Source: an uncultured Clostridia bacterium (GTDB lineage Bacteria; Bacillota; Clostridia; TANB77; CAG-508). Taken from it: a stretch of 64,000 bases of DNA. The position numbers and the translations under genes were made by a program. This document shows positions 1 to 9,502 of this stretch, piece by piece. Numbering within the stretch: position 1 is the first letter of the stretch; each line of letters opens with the position of its first letter. Under the pieces are notes generated by a model. The model saw only the letters and a list, made by a program, of their open reading frames with translations, did not search any database and was not told the DNA's origin. The stretch is from the NCBI GenBank assembly GCA_947385375.1, contig CANDKR010000004.1, positions 1-64,000 on the forward strand, written 5' to 3'.

Positions 1-1
1 A

Positions 2-54
2 AAGATGAAAGCAAACACTCTCTTTTTGTGTCTACTTTCATCTTACCACTTCAA
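2..54 (-). terminator. Terminator of the two-component operon
   Basis: A ten-base stem (AAGATGAAAG / CTTTCATCTT) closes over a loop that holds a further short pairing. It lies just downstream of the histidine kinase stop codon on the minus strand. The U-tract would lie beyond the left edge of the window, so only the stem is visible. Confidence 0.6.
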
Positions 55-67
55 TATAAAATCGCTC

Positions 68-1567
68 TTATTTTTTTGCTTCATCAATTTCAAAATAGAA
101 TTCTACACCATCTACTTTATTTACTACGCCATAATTGCTGTTGTATTTATTCATAATAGCTTTTACAAGTGATAATCCTATTCCAGTTCCGCCATTTGAA
201 CGGTTTCTTGAACTGTCTACTTTATAGAAACGTGTCCAAATTCTGCTTAAATCCTCATCTGCAATATTCTGTCCTGTATTAAAAACTGAAACTCTTATCT
301 TACCTGGTGCTTTACTATTTTTTACATTTATCTTTATAAGTGTTTTTCCTTTAACCTTATCCACATTTTTTATAGCATTTGTGAAATAATTAGTTACAAC
401 TTGCTCGATATAAAAATCATCTGCATACACATTTATTGGTTCTGTATTTTTAAACTCAACATCTATTTTCTTTTCCTCTAGAATGACCTTAGAATTCTTT
501 ATAACCTCATTTATAACCTCAGATAAATCAAACACCCTATCATTGAAATTTCGGTCCTCATATTCCAATTTCATAAGTTCTAGAAGCCTCTTAACTAATT
601 TATCCATCTTATTAGCTTCATCAAGTATAACTTCACTATAAAACTTCTTGCTTTCTTCGTCTTGTATTACGTTTTCTACTAATCCTTCAGCATATCCTTG
701 AATTAAAGCTATTGGAGTTTTAAGCTCATGAGAAACGTCAGATATAAACTGTTTTCTCATTTCATCTATCCTAGAACGTTGCTCAATATCCTTTTCAAGT
801 TCCATGTTATTTAATTTAAGCTGATAAATTGTATCTTCTAGCTTGTCAGATAAAGTGTTTATGCTTCTTCCAAGCTCATTTATCTCGTCTTCATTATCTT
901 GTATCCTATATTTCTTACTGAAATCTAGGTTTGCCATACCATTTGCAATACCGTTTAGCTCTTCAATTGGTTTTGTAAATCTTTCTGTTATTACTGATAT
1001 TGCAATACCACCTATAATCATTGTTGTAAAGCCAAGTATCAATAAAAATTGATTTGAAATCTGTACACTATCTTGAATAGGTGTTACAGGCATTCTAATA
1101 TATACTTTTGCATTATCACTAATATTTCCAGAAAGCATTATAAAATGCAAACCATACTGTCTGTCTTGTTCTCTTGAAATTGTTATATCAGAAGTAGAAT
1201 ATAAAACATCACCTTTGGTAAAAATGCTATATCCTACATCATAACTAACTTCTTTTATATTATCAAAACTATCTAAAAAATTTTCCTTTGAAGAATACTT
1301 CTCTTCTTCACCACTCATTATTAAAATATCGAAATTATTACTCAAAGATATCTTTCCAAGTTCTTTTACTACATCTTCGCTAAGCTCATCTTTATAATTT
1401 CTCTTAACATATTCAAAAGCATCAAGTGATGTTTCCTTTTTAGAATAATAATATAAAGTCTCTAGTACAACACTATTTACAATAACCAAAAAGCTTATTA
1501 TCATAGCAACTACAATACAAAGTGTTAGAAATAGTTTTGCTCTGATAGAATTAAAAATTTTTTTCAT
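68..1567 (-). CDS. HAMP-domain sensor histidine kinase
   Basis: A 499-residue membrane histidine kinase that should autophosphorylate on an extracytoplasmic signal and pass phosphate to the response regulator encoded just upstream. A first membrane helix lies at about residues 10-35, followed by an extracytoplasmic sensor of about 140 residues and a second helix near 172-195. HAMP follows, then the H-box (SDVSHELKTP, phosphoacceptor His near 280), an N-box (YFTNAIKN) and the G-box (GTGIGLSLV). The start has a good ribosome binding site (GAGGAGC). It follows the regulator by 15 bases, so both are one operon. Layout matches the ResE/PhoR/VanS group; the signal cannot be told from sequence. Confidence 0.93.
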   Translation of the reverse strand: MKKIFNSIRAKLFLTLCIVVAMIISFLVIVNSVVLETLYYYSKKETSLDAFEYVKRNYKDELSEDVVKELGKISLSNNFDILIMSGEEEKYSSKENFLDSFDNIKEVSYDVGYSIFTKGDVLYSTSDITISREQDRQYGLHFIMLSGNISDNAKVYIRMPVTPIQDSVQISNQFLLILGFTTMIIGGIAISVITERFTKPIEELNGIANGMANLDFSKKYRIQDNEDEINELGRSINTLSDKLEDTIYQLKLNNMELEKDIEQRSRIDEMRKQFISDVSHELKTPIALIQGYAEGLVENVIQDEESKKFYSEVILDEANKMDKLVKRLLELMKLEYEDRNFNDRVFDLSEVINEVIKNSKVILEEKKIDVEFKNTEPINVYADDFYIEQVVTNYFTNAIKNVDKVKGKTLIKINVKNSKAPGKIRVSVFNTGQNIADEDLSRIWTRFYKVDSSRNRSNGGTGIGLSLVKAIMNKYNSNYGVVNKVDGVEFYFEIDEAKK

Positions 1568-1582
1568 TATTTTTAAGCTCCT

Positions 1583-2263
1583 CTATTTTATTTCGAACTT
1601 ATATCCAATACCTCTAATTGTTTGTATGTGTTTTCCTTTTTTCCCAAGCTTATGTCTAATCTTTTTGATATGACTATCAATAGTTCTTGAATCTCCATAA
1701 TAGTCATAGTTCCAAACTGTATTTAAAATCTTATCTCTTGAAAGCGCAATATTCTCATTTTCTAATAAATATTTCAAAAGTTCATATTCTCTAAAACTTA
1801 ATTCTACAAGCTTTCCGTCAACAGTAACTGTTCTACCTTCATTATCTATAACAATTCCATCATAGTCTTTGATTTCTTTTATTTCTGAGGTTGTCCTTTT
1901 TAATATAGCCTCAACTCTAGCCACTAAAATTTTAGGACTAAAAGGTTTTGCTATATATTCGTCAACTCCAAGTTCAAATCCAAATAACTCGTCTTGCTCC
2001 TCACTTCTTGCAGTAAGCATTATAATTGGAAGTGCTTTATTTTCTTGGCGAATCTGTCTTAAAACAGACCAACCATCTAATTTCGGCATCATTACATCTA
2101 GTAATATCAAATTAATTTTGCTTTTATTTTCATTGTATACTTTTAAAGCTTTTTCTCCATCTTCTGCCTCTAAAATATTAAAATCCTTTTGTGCTAAAAA
2201 GTCTTTGATTAGCTTTCTCATTCTTGCTTCATCATCTACTACTAAAACAGTTAAATCTTTCAT
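1583..2263 (-). CDS. OmpR/PhoB-family response regulator
   Basis: A 226-residue response regulator. The receiver domain (about 1-120) has the acidic pair VDDE near residue 10, the phosphoacceptor Asp in LLDVMMPKLDG near 55, and the conserved Lys in IAKPFSP near 105. A winged-helix DNA-binding domain follows (about 130-226), ending RTIRGIGYKFE, typical of the OmpR/PhoB class. The start has GGAGGTAT at correct spacing. It is first in the operon and is the partner of the downstream histidine kinase. Target genes are not deducible from the sequence. Confidence 0.95.
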   Translation of the reverse strand: MKDLTVLVVDDEARMRKLIKDFLAQKDFNILEAEDGEKALKVYNENKSKINLILLDVMMPKLDGWSVLRQIRQENKALPIIMLTARSEEQDELFGFELGVDEYIAKPFSPKILVARVEAILKRTTSEIKEIKDYDGIVIDNEGRTVTVDGKLVELSFREYELLKYLLENENIALSRDKILNTVWNYDYYGDSRTIDSHIKKIRHKLGKKGKHIQTIRGIGYKFEIK

Positions 2264-2326
2264 CTGATACCTCCATTATTATTACTTCCAACATAATACT
2301 ACTTTATTATGTTTTTTGTGTGAAAT

Positions 2327-4099
2327 TTAGTTGTTTATTAAGTTTTTTAATTCCTCTAAATTTTTTCTAAAATATTCAAAAGCAATTTCATAAGTATCCT
2401 CTTTTTCTAAATCTACTTCTACCATTTTAAGAAGATCTAAAGAGCCTTTTGCTCCGCCAAGACTTAGCATATTAATATATTTTTCTACATATCCTGCTTC
2501 ACCTTGTAAAATCTTGCTAGCAATAACTATTGCTGAGGTAATTCCAGTTGCATATTTATATACATAAAAACATCTATAAAAATGTGGTATTCTTGCCCAT
2601 TCATATTTTATATCTTCATCTATAACTACATCTGACCCAAAATATTTTTTTACCAAAGAGTAGTAAATATCATTTAAGTTTTCAGAAGATAAACTTTCAC
2701 CTGCTTCTATTTTAGAATGTACTTCTTTTTCAAATTCTGCAAACATACTTTGGCGGAAAAGTGTTGCTCTTATCATATCAAGTTGCTCATTTATTAAACT
2801 TGCTTTCTTCATCTTGTCTGTTTCTTTACTTATCAAATAATTTGCAAGTAAAATCTCATTTACAGTTGACGCTACTTCTGCTACCATTATTGTGTAATTT
2901 GCATTTATAATATTTTGATTTTTACTAGCATAAAAACTATGCATTGTATGTCCAAGCTCATGTGCTAAAGTTGATACATCTCTTAATGACTTTATATAGT
3001 TTAGTAATATAAATGGGTGTACTGTATGAATTCCAACACTATATCCACCTGACATCTTGTTTTTCTTCTCAAATACATCTATCCAGTTATTATCCATTGC
3101 ATGTTTCACTGTATCAAGATAGTCTTTTCCCATGACCTTTAAAGCTTCTAATACTAACTCTTTTCCCTCTCCATATTCAAACTCTTTTTCTTCCTGCTCT
3201 AGGCTGTTGACATATACATCATAAACATGTAGCTTATCAATTCCTAATAGTTTTCTCTTAACTTCCATATAATCATAGTTAAGATTTAAGTTTTTATTTA
3301 CTTCTTTTAGTAAAGTATTATAAACTTCTATGCTTGCATCATCATTACTAGTTGCACTATCTAATGAAGATTTATAATTTCTTAGTCTACTACTTATAAC
3401 TCTTTGTTTAACACGTGTTAAATATAGCTCTGCTATCGTGTTTATATGTTTTTGATATAAAGAGTATACTGACTCAAATGCTTGCTTTCTGATACTTTCA
3501 TCTTTATCTGCTAAATATTTTGAAAACAAAGCTGAAGTTACTTCTAAGTTTTCCCCATTTTTTCCCTTAATCTGTGGAAATTCAAATTCAGTATTTGTAA
3601 ATATATCATAAGCATTTTCAGAAGCTGAAAATACCTCTGTATAATTTGCTAAAGCACTTTCTACCTCTGCTGATAAAATATGTTTTTTCTCTTTTATAAT
3701 ATCTGTTATAACCTTCTCAAACTCATTCCTTAATTCTTCATTTTCTTCTAAGAATTTTTCTAACTTTCCATCTTCTAAATGACTAAGCTCTGGAGAAATA
3801 AAGCTTACACTAACACCCAAATCAGCAGACATTTTCTCTGCTTTTTTATATAGTTTTATTGCTTCGTTATCAGCCATATTTAAATGATATTTCATCATAG
3901 CATATACATAAATTTTCTCTTCAAGCTCCAATAACTTAGCTAAATTTCTGTGACACTCTAAAACATTATTTGAACTTTCTCCTAAGTGTCCCTTAAACTT
4001 CTTAACATTTTCTATCTCTTCATAAAGTCTGTTTATTGCTTCTTCTACTTCTTCTTCATCTTTAAAAATCTCCTCTAAGTTCCAATCGTAATTTCCCAC
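2327..4099 (-). CDS. pepF: Oligoendopeptidase F (M3 zinc metallopeptidase)
   Basis: A cytoplasmic zinc endopeptidase that cuts short peptides. The zinc motif HELGH lies in AHELGHTMHSF in the C-terminal half, followed by the family's downstream glutamate region. It is about 590 residues, the usual PepF length. I start it at GTG 4097-4099, eight bases after AAGGAGG; an in-frame GTG seven codons upstream lies before that ribosome binding site and is unlikely. It stands alone between the two-component operon and a 428-base gap. Confidence 0.93.
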   Translation of the reverse strand: MGNYDWNLEEIFKDEEEVEEAINRLYEEIENVKKFKGHLGESSNNVLECHRNLAKLLELEEKIYVYAMMKYHLNMADNEAIKLYKKAEKMSADLGVSVSFISPELSHLEDGKLEKFLEENEELRNEFEKVITDIIKEKKHILSAEVESALANYTEVFSASENAYDIFTNTEFEFPQIKGKNGENLEVTSALFSKYLADKDESIRKQAFESVYSLYQKHINTIAELYLTRVKQRVISSRLRNYKSSLDSATSNDDASIEVYNTLLKEVNKNLNLNYDYMEVKRKLLGIDKLHVYDVYVNSLEQEEKEFEYGEGKELVLEALKVMGKDYLDTVKHAMDNNWIDVFEKKNKMSGGYSVGIHTVHPFILLNYIKSLRDVSTLAHELGHTMHSFYASKNQNIINANYTIMVAEVASTVNEILLANYLISKETDKMKKASLINEQLDMIRATLFRQSMFAEFEKEVHSKIEAGESLSSENLNDIYYSLVKKYFGSDVVIDEDIKYEWARIPHFYRCFYVYKYATGITSAIVIASKILQGEAGYVEKYINMLSLGGAKGSLDLLKMVEVDLEKEDTYEIAFEYFRKNLEELKNLINN

Positions 4100-4154
4100 A
4101 ATAAATTCCTCCTTTTTCACAAGCTAATTCTATCATAAAAAACATTTGGACGCA

Positions 4155-4320
4155 ATAAGAAAAGGTGCTTCTACTGCACCTTTTAACATTTCTTGTTTGC
4201 TTTTACATTTATATTAACGCGTAAATTATCTCCTCCCCTCATTAATATTTACTCATTGCTCACTACAAAATTATGTATGAGAAATAGTATAGATTATACT
4301 ATTGAATAAAATTCGTACAA
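4155..4320 (-). other. Candidate short transcript in a 428-base gap
   Basis: The gap between pepF and the exporter operon holds a promoter-like pair on the minus strand: TTGTAC at 4315-4320, 16 bases, TATAAT at 4293-4298. It ends in a hairpin (AAAAGGTGC / GCACCTTTT, about 4160-4184) followed by a short T-rich run. Between them is a strong GGGGAGGAG and a 19-codon frame (4183-4242) whose ATG precedes that ribosome binding site, so translation is doubtful. It may be a small RNA, or the start of a leader reaching toward pepF. Confidence 0.35.
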
Positions 4321-4480
4321 AAATAAAACTATTTAATTTAGCCAATAATTTAATCTTATGTATTAATGTTTTTCTAAAAATAATATTGAAAATTTTTTTG
4401 ATTTAAAAAGAATAATTTTAAGATACTCGTGAACTCTGAGTTATATCTATATTATAAAACTTTTACAGCAAAAATCAATA

Positions 4481-4525
4481 AGATATCACAATTTGTGATA
4501 TCTTATCTCAAATTGTGATATTTTT
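4481..4525 (-). terminator. Palindrome and probable terminator after the exporter operon
   Basis: A near-perfect 23-base palindrome (AGATATCACAA-T-TTGTGATATCT, 4481-4503) lies just after the stop of the secreted repeat protein, with a second partial copy of TTGTGATAT toward 4520. On the minus strand it can form a hairpin followed by a T-rich stretch. The doubled half-sites could equally be a protein-binding site. Confidence 0.45.
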
Positions 4526-4527
4526 CA

Positions 4528-6654
4528 CTATTTTTTCTTCTTTATAGAATCCACTATACTTATAAACTTAATATCATCTCTTGTTACTTCACTTGAAAAT
4601 CTTTGATATTCGTTTGATAAGTTTTCCATTTTTCTAATTCTAGTTTCTGTATTTTTTACATCTGTATTTACTAAATCAGTAATCTTTCTAATACCTTCTG
4701 TATTGAACTTTTGAACACCTTCTACTAAAGTATTTCCGCCATCTAGCAACTCTCTTGTTCCATTTGCTAAAGTATTACTTCCGTTTGCTAAAGTGCTTGC
4801 ACCATTTGCTAAAGTACCTACACCATCTGTTAATTTGTTTGAACCATCTACTAAGCTTGTAACACCAGCATCTAAAGAACCTGTGCCATCAGCTAAATCA
4901 TTTGCTCCTTTTGCTATACTTTGTGCTGCTTCATTTAATTTATTATTTAAACCACTAATAGTTGTTGTAGATGTACTTAAATTTGTTATTCCTGCTTTTA
5001 CACTATCAGAACCTGTACTTAAATTATTTACTCCAGCTACTAAAGTATTTGCACCACTCTCTATTGTCTCTAAGCTTGGTATAACTTGTGCTTCTAAAGC
5101 ATTTGCAACACCTGCATATCCATCTACTAAATCTTGAAGTGCATTTGCTTGTGCACTTGGAGCTGACACTGTTTGAACTTGCATATTTGCCACCACATTT
5201 TGTGCATTTGCTAAACTACCTTCTACTGCACTCAAATCAACAGTGGCTGTTGCAGTTACCCCAGTTGATAGAGTACCTTTGCTGGCATTTAATGTACAAA
5301 TTGAAGCATCTATTGCAGAAATTGCACCCTGCACTTCTGGAACTGTATCTACCATAGCCATAAGTCCTGCCTTTGTACCTTCTAAGCTTGCTATTTGTCC
5401 GTCTATTTCAGCTATTTGTGTACTTACATCTACTGAAGCTGTTGCTGTTTTATTAACAGAATGAACTGCATTTACTGCATCATTTATAGCTGTGCTTACA
5501 GCTCCTGTATCAATAGTAGAGGTTACAGAAGGTGTAACACCAGTTGCATTAGATAATCCTGCATTTAATTTTTTTAAGTTACTAAGCACTTGACTAGATA
5601 GTGCTGTTTTCACACCACTTACACCAGAAGCTACTGTTGGAAGTCCACCTTGAATTTGCTTAATTCCTGCGTCTAGATCTGCATAACTACTATTTAAAGT
5701 ATTTGCTCCAACTGATAATTTTTGCATATTCTCATTTAATAAATTTGAATTTGCTGAATACTCGCTAGCACCTGTTTTTAAACTATTTGCACCTTCATTT
5801 ACTTTTGAACTTCCTGCTTTTAAAGTATCAATTCCATTTTTTAAATCTTTTGCACCATTATTTAAAGTTTGTGCTCCACTATTAAGTGTTTGTGCACCAT
5901 TATTTAAGTCATTTGCTCCATTGTTTAAAGTAATTATTCCATCTCTTAAAGTAATAGTTCCATCTTCTAGTTGTTTACTTGCGTCTTCTAAGTCATATAC
6001 TTGTGAATATACCTCATCTAAATCATCATAAATATCATCTAAGCTACCCTCTTCTAAAATCTTAGGTGTAGCAAAACTCATTATATTTCCAAGCTCGAAA
6101 TCAGTTGCCTGCATTGTTATCTCTAGTTTGTTTGGAATATCTTTATCTAAATTTAAACTTTCTTTCATTCCAGGTAATGTAAAACCAATTGCAATAGCTT
6201 TGTTTCCATTATTTATTATTTTTCCATTGCTAATTTCAATATCTTTTGCCATTTCATTGTCAATCACAACACCTGATATAACTAAGAATGGTGTATATAT
6301 AGTTTCTTCTTTCCCGCCTATATTAACTTCTTCACAAAGTTTATTTTCATATTCAATAGTAATTTTTACTCTTCCACTTTTTCCTGCAAGTTCTTCTGCT
6401 GAAATATCTTTACCATCTAGATTGTAAGTTATCTTACAATCAATTGGTAAGTCTTTATCAATATCTTTTTGAATATTCTCTGTACCATTTTCATTTTCTT
6501 CTATAATACTTGCTATATTTTTATATACACTTCCTGAAGAATTCATTTTAGAATAAATTGTTTCTTCATTTGTATAAGCCATAACTGGCATTGTATAAAC
6601 AATCATTGTACCTACCATAATGGCTGATAATGTTTTCTTAATAATTTTGTTCAT
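4528..6654 (-). CDS. Secreted seven-residue-repeat protein, partner of MMPL exporter
   Basis: A 708-residue exported protein. A signal peptide ends about residue 26 (VMAYTNEE). A folded domain of about 200 residues follows, then a long helical region made of a seven-residue repeat of the type L-x-x-G-A-x-x (for example LNNGANDL and LANGSNTL), as in the extracellular parts of YhgE/Pip-like proteins. The middle (about 330-540) is rich in Ala, Val, Ser and Thr. The ATG overlaps the exporter stop codon (TAATG), so it is translationally coupled to the MMPL gene. I infer it is an extracytoplasmic adaptor or wall-spanning partner of that exporter. The function is not established. Confidence 0.7.
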   Translation of the reverse strand: MNKIIKKTLSAIMVGTMIVYTMPVMAYTNEETIYSKMNSSGSVYKNIASIIEENENGTENIQKDIDKDLPIDCKITYNLDGKDISAEELAGKSGRVKITIEYENKLCEEVNIGGKEETIYTPFLVISGVVIDNEMAKDIEISNGKIINNGNKAIAIGFTLPGMKESLNLDKDIPNKLEITMQATDFELGNIMSFATPKILEEGSLDDIYDDLDEVYSQVYDLEDASKQLEDGTITLRDGIITLNNGANDLNNGAQTLNSGAQTLNNGAKDLKNGIDTLKAGSSKVNEGANSLKTGASEYSANSNLLNENMQKLSVGANTLNSSYADLDAGIKQIQGGLPTVASGVSGVKTALSSQVLSNLKKLNAGLSNATGVTPSVTSTIDTGAVSTAINDAVNAVHSVNKTATASVDVSTQIAEIDGQIASLEGTKAGLMAMVDTVPEVQGAISAIDASICTLNASKGTLSTGVTATATVDLSAVEGSLANAQNVVANMQVQTVSAPSAQANALQDLVDGYAGVANALEAQVIPSLETIESGANTLVAGVNNLSTGSDSVKAGITNLSTSTTTISGLNNKLNEAAQSIAKGANDLADGTGSLDAGVTSLVDGSNKLTDGVGTLANGASTLANGSNTLANGTRELLDGGNTLVEGVQKFNTEGIRKITDLVNTDVKNTETRIRKMENLSNEYQRFSSEVTRDDIKFISIVDSIKKKK

Positions 6655-8726
6655 TATTTTACCTCCTTATTTTTCATACCCATTGTCGTTTTCATAACTA
6701 ATCTATCAAACACTAATAAAAACGCTGGTAATACACAAATTACTGTAAGCATGCTTACTATTGCTCCTCTTGCCATTAAAGTACATAAAGAACCAATCAT
6801 TTCTATTTTTGAATATGCTCCTACACCAAAGGTTGCTCCAAAGAAACATAATCCACTTACTATTATTGAACCAATTGATGTACCTAAAGCTGTGTCAACA
6901 GCCTCTTTCTTTGACTTACCTGTCTTTCTACCATTAATATATTTAGTAGTTATAAGTATCGCATAATCTATTGTCGCACCAAGTTGTATTGTTCCAATTA
7001 CTATTGATGCAATAAATGGAAGTTCAGTATTTGTATAGAACGGAATTCCCATATTTATAAATATCGCAAATTCAATTACTGTAATTAATATAACTGGTAA
7101 TGAAATTGATTTTAATACAAATATCATAATTATAAATATAATACCAATTGAAACTGTATTTACACTATTGAAGTCATGATTGCTAATCTCAACTAGATCC
7201 TTCATAAGAGGTCCTTCACCAACTAGCATAGCATTTTGATCATATTCTTTTATTATTTCATTAATTACATTTACTTGTTCGTTTAATTCATCTGTTGCCA
7301 TCTCATAGGTTGAATTTAATATTATAAGCTGATATTTATCATTTTGTATTTTATTTAAAATATCCTCTGGAATTATCTCTTTTGGAAGTCCTGTGTCTGC
7401 CATTTTAGATAAACCTAAAGTCCACTCGATACCGTCTAACTTTTCTATTTTATCTAGCATCTCATTAACTTTATCATCTGACATGTTTTTATCTATCATT
7501 ATAATTTCTGTTGAAACCATATTGAATTTATCTTTTAAGTCTTGGTTAGCAGTTATACTCTCAAGTTCTTTTGGTAAACTTCTGTCTAAGTTATAATATA
7601 TATCTGTGTTTGTATAACCATGATATGCAATAGGTAAAATTATTAAAAATGCAATAATTGCTACCCAATAATGGCTAATTGCATATTCCTTAAGTTTATT
7701 GAACTTAGGCATAATCTCTTTATGCTTTGTTTTATCAATAAGTTTGTTTAATGCAAGTATCATTGTTGGTAGAACTACAATAACACAAATTACTCCAAAA
7801 GCTACTCCTTTTGCCATAACAATTCCAATATCTTTACCAAGTGTTAAGTCCATACTACATAGTGCTAAGAACCCTGCAATCGTTGTTAATGAGCTTCCCA
7901 CTACTGACACTAAAGTTTTAGTAATTGCTTTTGACATAGCTTTTTCTATATCTTTCTCATTTTCCTTTTCTTGCATATAACTGTGATATAAGAAAATTGC
8001 AAAATCCATTGTAACACCTAGTTGTAAAACAGCACTAATTGCCTTTGTAACATAAGATATCTCACCTAAAAAGATATTTGTTCCCATATTATAAAGTATT
8101 GCAATTCCTATATTTATAAGCAAAATAAATGGTACTATATAAGAATCAAGTGCAATCTCTAAGACAACTAAACAAAGTAAAACTGCAATTACTACATATA
8201 TTGCAATCTCTGAATTTGATAAATCTCTTGTATCTAATACAACTGCTGTCATACCACTTATCTTACATCTCTCATCTGTCATATCTCTTAAAGTTTCTAC
8301 TGTTTCAATAGTCTTATCATCTGAAATACCTTCTTTGAAAGTTGCCATCATAATTGTTGAGCCTTCTTTATATGCTTTTTCCTTTACTTCTTCTGGTAAC
8401 ATTTCTGTTGGTATGCTAGTTCCAAGCACATCTGCAATGGATACGACCATTTCAACATTGTCTAGTTTTTTCATATCTGCTTCAAGTTTCAAAATTTCTT
8501 TTGTAGGCATATTATCTAATATAATAATTGAAAATGCTCCCATATTGAATTCATTAGATAATATTTCTTCGCCTTGTATAGTTTCTATATCCTCTGGCAA
8601 ATATACTAATATATCATAATTAATTCTAGTCTTAGCCATTCCAATAACTGATGGAATAAGCAAAAGCATTGCAATTATTAGTATAGCTTTTCTATATTTA
8701 CATATAAAATTGCCAAGTCTTTCCAT
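6654..8726 (-). CDS. MMPL/RND-family transporter
   Basis: A 690-residue membrane exporter of the MMPL branch of the RND superfamily. It has two similar halves. Each half begins with one helix, then an extracytoplasmic domain of about 130 residues, then five helices with the family's G-x-x-x-D pattern (GVTMDFAIFLYHSY in the first half, GATIDYAILITTKY in the second). The Asp residues in these helices are the expected proton-relay sites. Three stacked GGAGG boxes precede the ATG. It is first in an operon with the secreted repeat protein and divergent from a TetR regulator whose operators cover its promoter. Substrate unknown, probably lipophilic or toxic. Confidence 0.88.
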   Translation of the reverse strand: MERLGNFICKYRKAILIIAMLLLIPSVIGMAKTRINYDILVYLPEDIETIQGEEILSNEFNMGAFSIIILDNMPTKEILKLEADMKKLDNVEMVVSIADVLGTSIPTEMLPEEVKEKAYKEGSTIMMATFKEGISDDKTIETVETLRDMTDERCKISGMTAVVLDTRDLSNSEIAIYVVIAVLLCLVVLEIALDSYIVPFILLINIGIAILYNMGTNIFLGEISYVTKAISAVLQLGVTMDFAIFLYHSYMQEKENEKDIEKAMSKAITKTLVSVVGSSLTTIAGFLALCSMDLTLGKDIGIVMAKGVAFGVICVIVVLPTMILALNKLIDKTKHKEIMPKFNKLKEYAISHYWVAIIAFLIILPIAYHGYTNTDIYYNLDRSLPKELESITANQDLKDKFNMVSTEIIMIDKNMSDDKVNEMLDKIEKLDGIEWTLGLSKMADTGLPKEIIPEDILNKIQNDKYQLIILNSTYEMATDELNEQVNVINEIIKEYDQNAMLVGEGPLMKDLVEISNHDFNSVNTVSIGIIFIIMIFVLKSISLPVILITVIEFAIFINMGIPFYTNTELPFIASIVIGTIQLGATIDYAILITTKYINGRKTGKSKKEAVDTALGTSIGSIIVSGLCFFGATFGVGAYSKIEMIGSLCTLMARGAIVSMLTVICVLPAFLLVFDRLVMKTTMGMKNKEVK

Positions 8727-8749
8727 TTAAAATCCTCCTCCTGTTATTC

Positions 8750-8833
8750 TGACCATTGGTCACTTTTGATATATGATAACATCTTTCTGACCAATAGTCA
8801 ATAGTTTTTGATAAAAAAGTTGACTATTGGTCA
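8750..8833. promoter_or_regulatory. Divergent promoters with three TetR operator copies
   Basis: Three copies of a 13-base near-palindrome lie between the divergent genes: TGACCATTGGTCA (8750-8762), TGACCAATAGTCA (8788-8800) and TGACTATTGGTCA (8821-8833). The exporter promoter on the minus strand is TTGACT (8796-8801), 17 bases, TATCAT (8773-8778); its -35 overlaps the middle copy. The tetR promoter on the plus strand has TTGACT at 8820-8825, overlapping the third copy, with TAATAA at 8842-8847. The arrangement predicts repression of both directions by the adjacent TetR protein. Confidence 0.85.
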
Positions 8834-8871
8834 TTTTTGTGTAATAATATCTACGTAAGGAGTTTAAAATT

Positions 8872-9465
8872 ATGAAAAAAGATGAAACAGAAAACAAAGA
8901 AAACAGATTACTAAACACTGCTTTCCAGCTATTTACTGAAAAAGGTATTAAAAACACATCTATTCAAGAAATTGTTGATAATGCTGATGTTGGAAAGGGA
9001 ACTTTCTATCTATACTTTAAAGATAAATATGAAATAAGAGATGTTCTAATTGAAAAGAAATCACAAAAGCTTTTTCATGATGCTCTAAAAGAGCTAAGGA
9101 AGACAAAAATAACTGATTTAACAGAGCAGGTAATATTCATAGTTAATTATGTTGTTGAAGTGCTTAAAAAGCAACCTCTGCTTTTAAGATTCATTTCTAA
9201 AAATCTTTCTTGGGGAATTTATACAAAAACTGTAAAGAAAATCCACGAAAACCCAGAAGCTGATGAAGATAGCATTTATTTACTATTCAAAAAAGGAATT
9301 GAAGAAAACAATATAAAACTTAAAAATCCTGATGTAACTTTATTTATGATAATAGAGTTAGTCAGCTCAACTTGTTTTAGTTCTATCACATATCAAGAAC
9401 CACTTCCAATAGATGAATATAAAGAATATCTTTTTGATACTATAAGAAAACTTATAGAACAATAA
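8872..9465 (+). CDS. TetR/AcrR-family transcriptional regulator
   Basis: A 197-residue repressor. The N-terminal helix-turn-helix (about 12-58) has the family pattern TAFQLFTEKGIKNTS, then IVDNADVGKGTFYLYF, followed by a helical ligand-binding domain. TAAGGAG (8856-8862) precedes the ATG. It is divergent from the MMPL exporter operon, and the shared region carries three matching palindromes. It should therefore repress the exporter and itself until a ligand, probably an exported compound, is bound. The ligand cannot be told from sequence. Confidence 0.92.
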   Translation: MKKDETENKENRLLNTAFQLFTEKGIKNTSIQEIVDNADVGKGTFYLYFKDKYEIRDVLIEKKSQKLFHDALKELRKTKITDLTEQVIFIVNYVVEVLKKQPLLLRFISKNLSWGIYTKTVKKIHENPEADEDSIYLLFKKGIEENNIKLKNPDVTLFMIIELVSSTCFSSITYQEPLPIDEYKEYLFDTIRKLIEQ

Positions 9466-9494
9466 AAAAGATCGGTACTAAGTACCAATCTTTT
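9466..9494. terminator. Bidirectional terminator
   Basis: The hairpin AAGATCGGTAC / GTACCAATCTT has a T-run on one side and an A-run on the other. It lies between the convergent tetR and Yip1-like genes and can stop both; on the minus strand the single mismatch becomes a G-U pair. Confidence 0.75.
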
Positions 9495-9502
9495 CGTATG
9501 TT

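Noticed and set aside
4730..5980. DNA tandem repeat in the secreted repeat protein
   Set aside because: The repetition is at protein level (seven-residue pattern) and the bases have diverged; treated as part of the gene.
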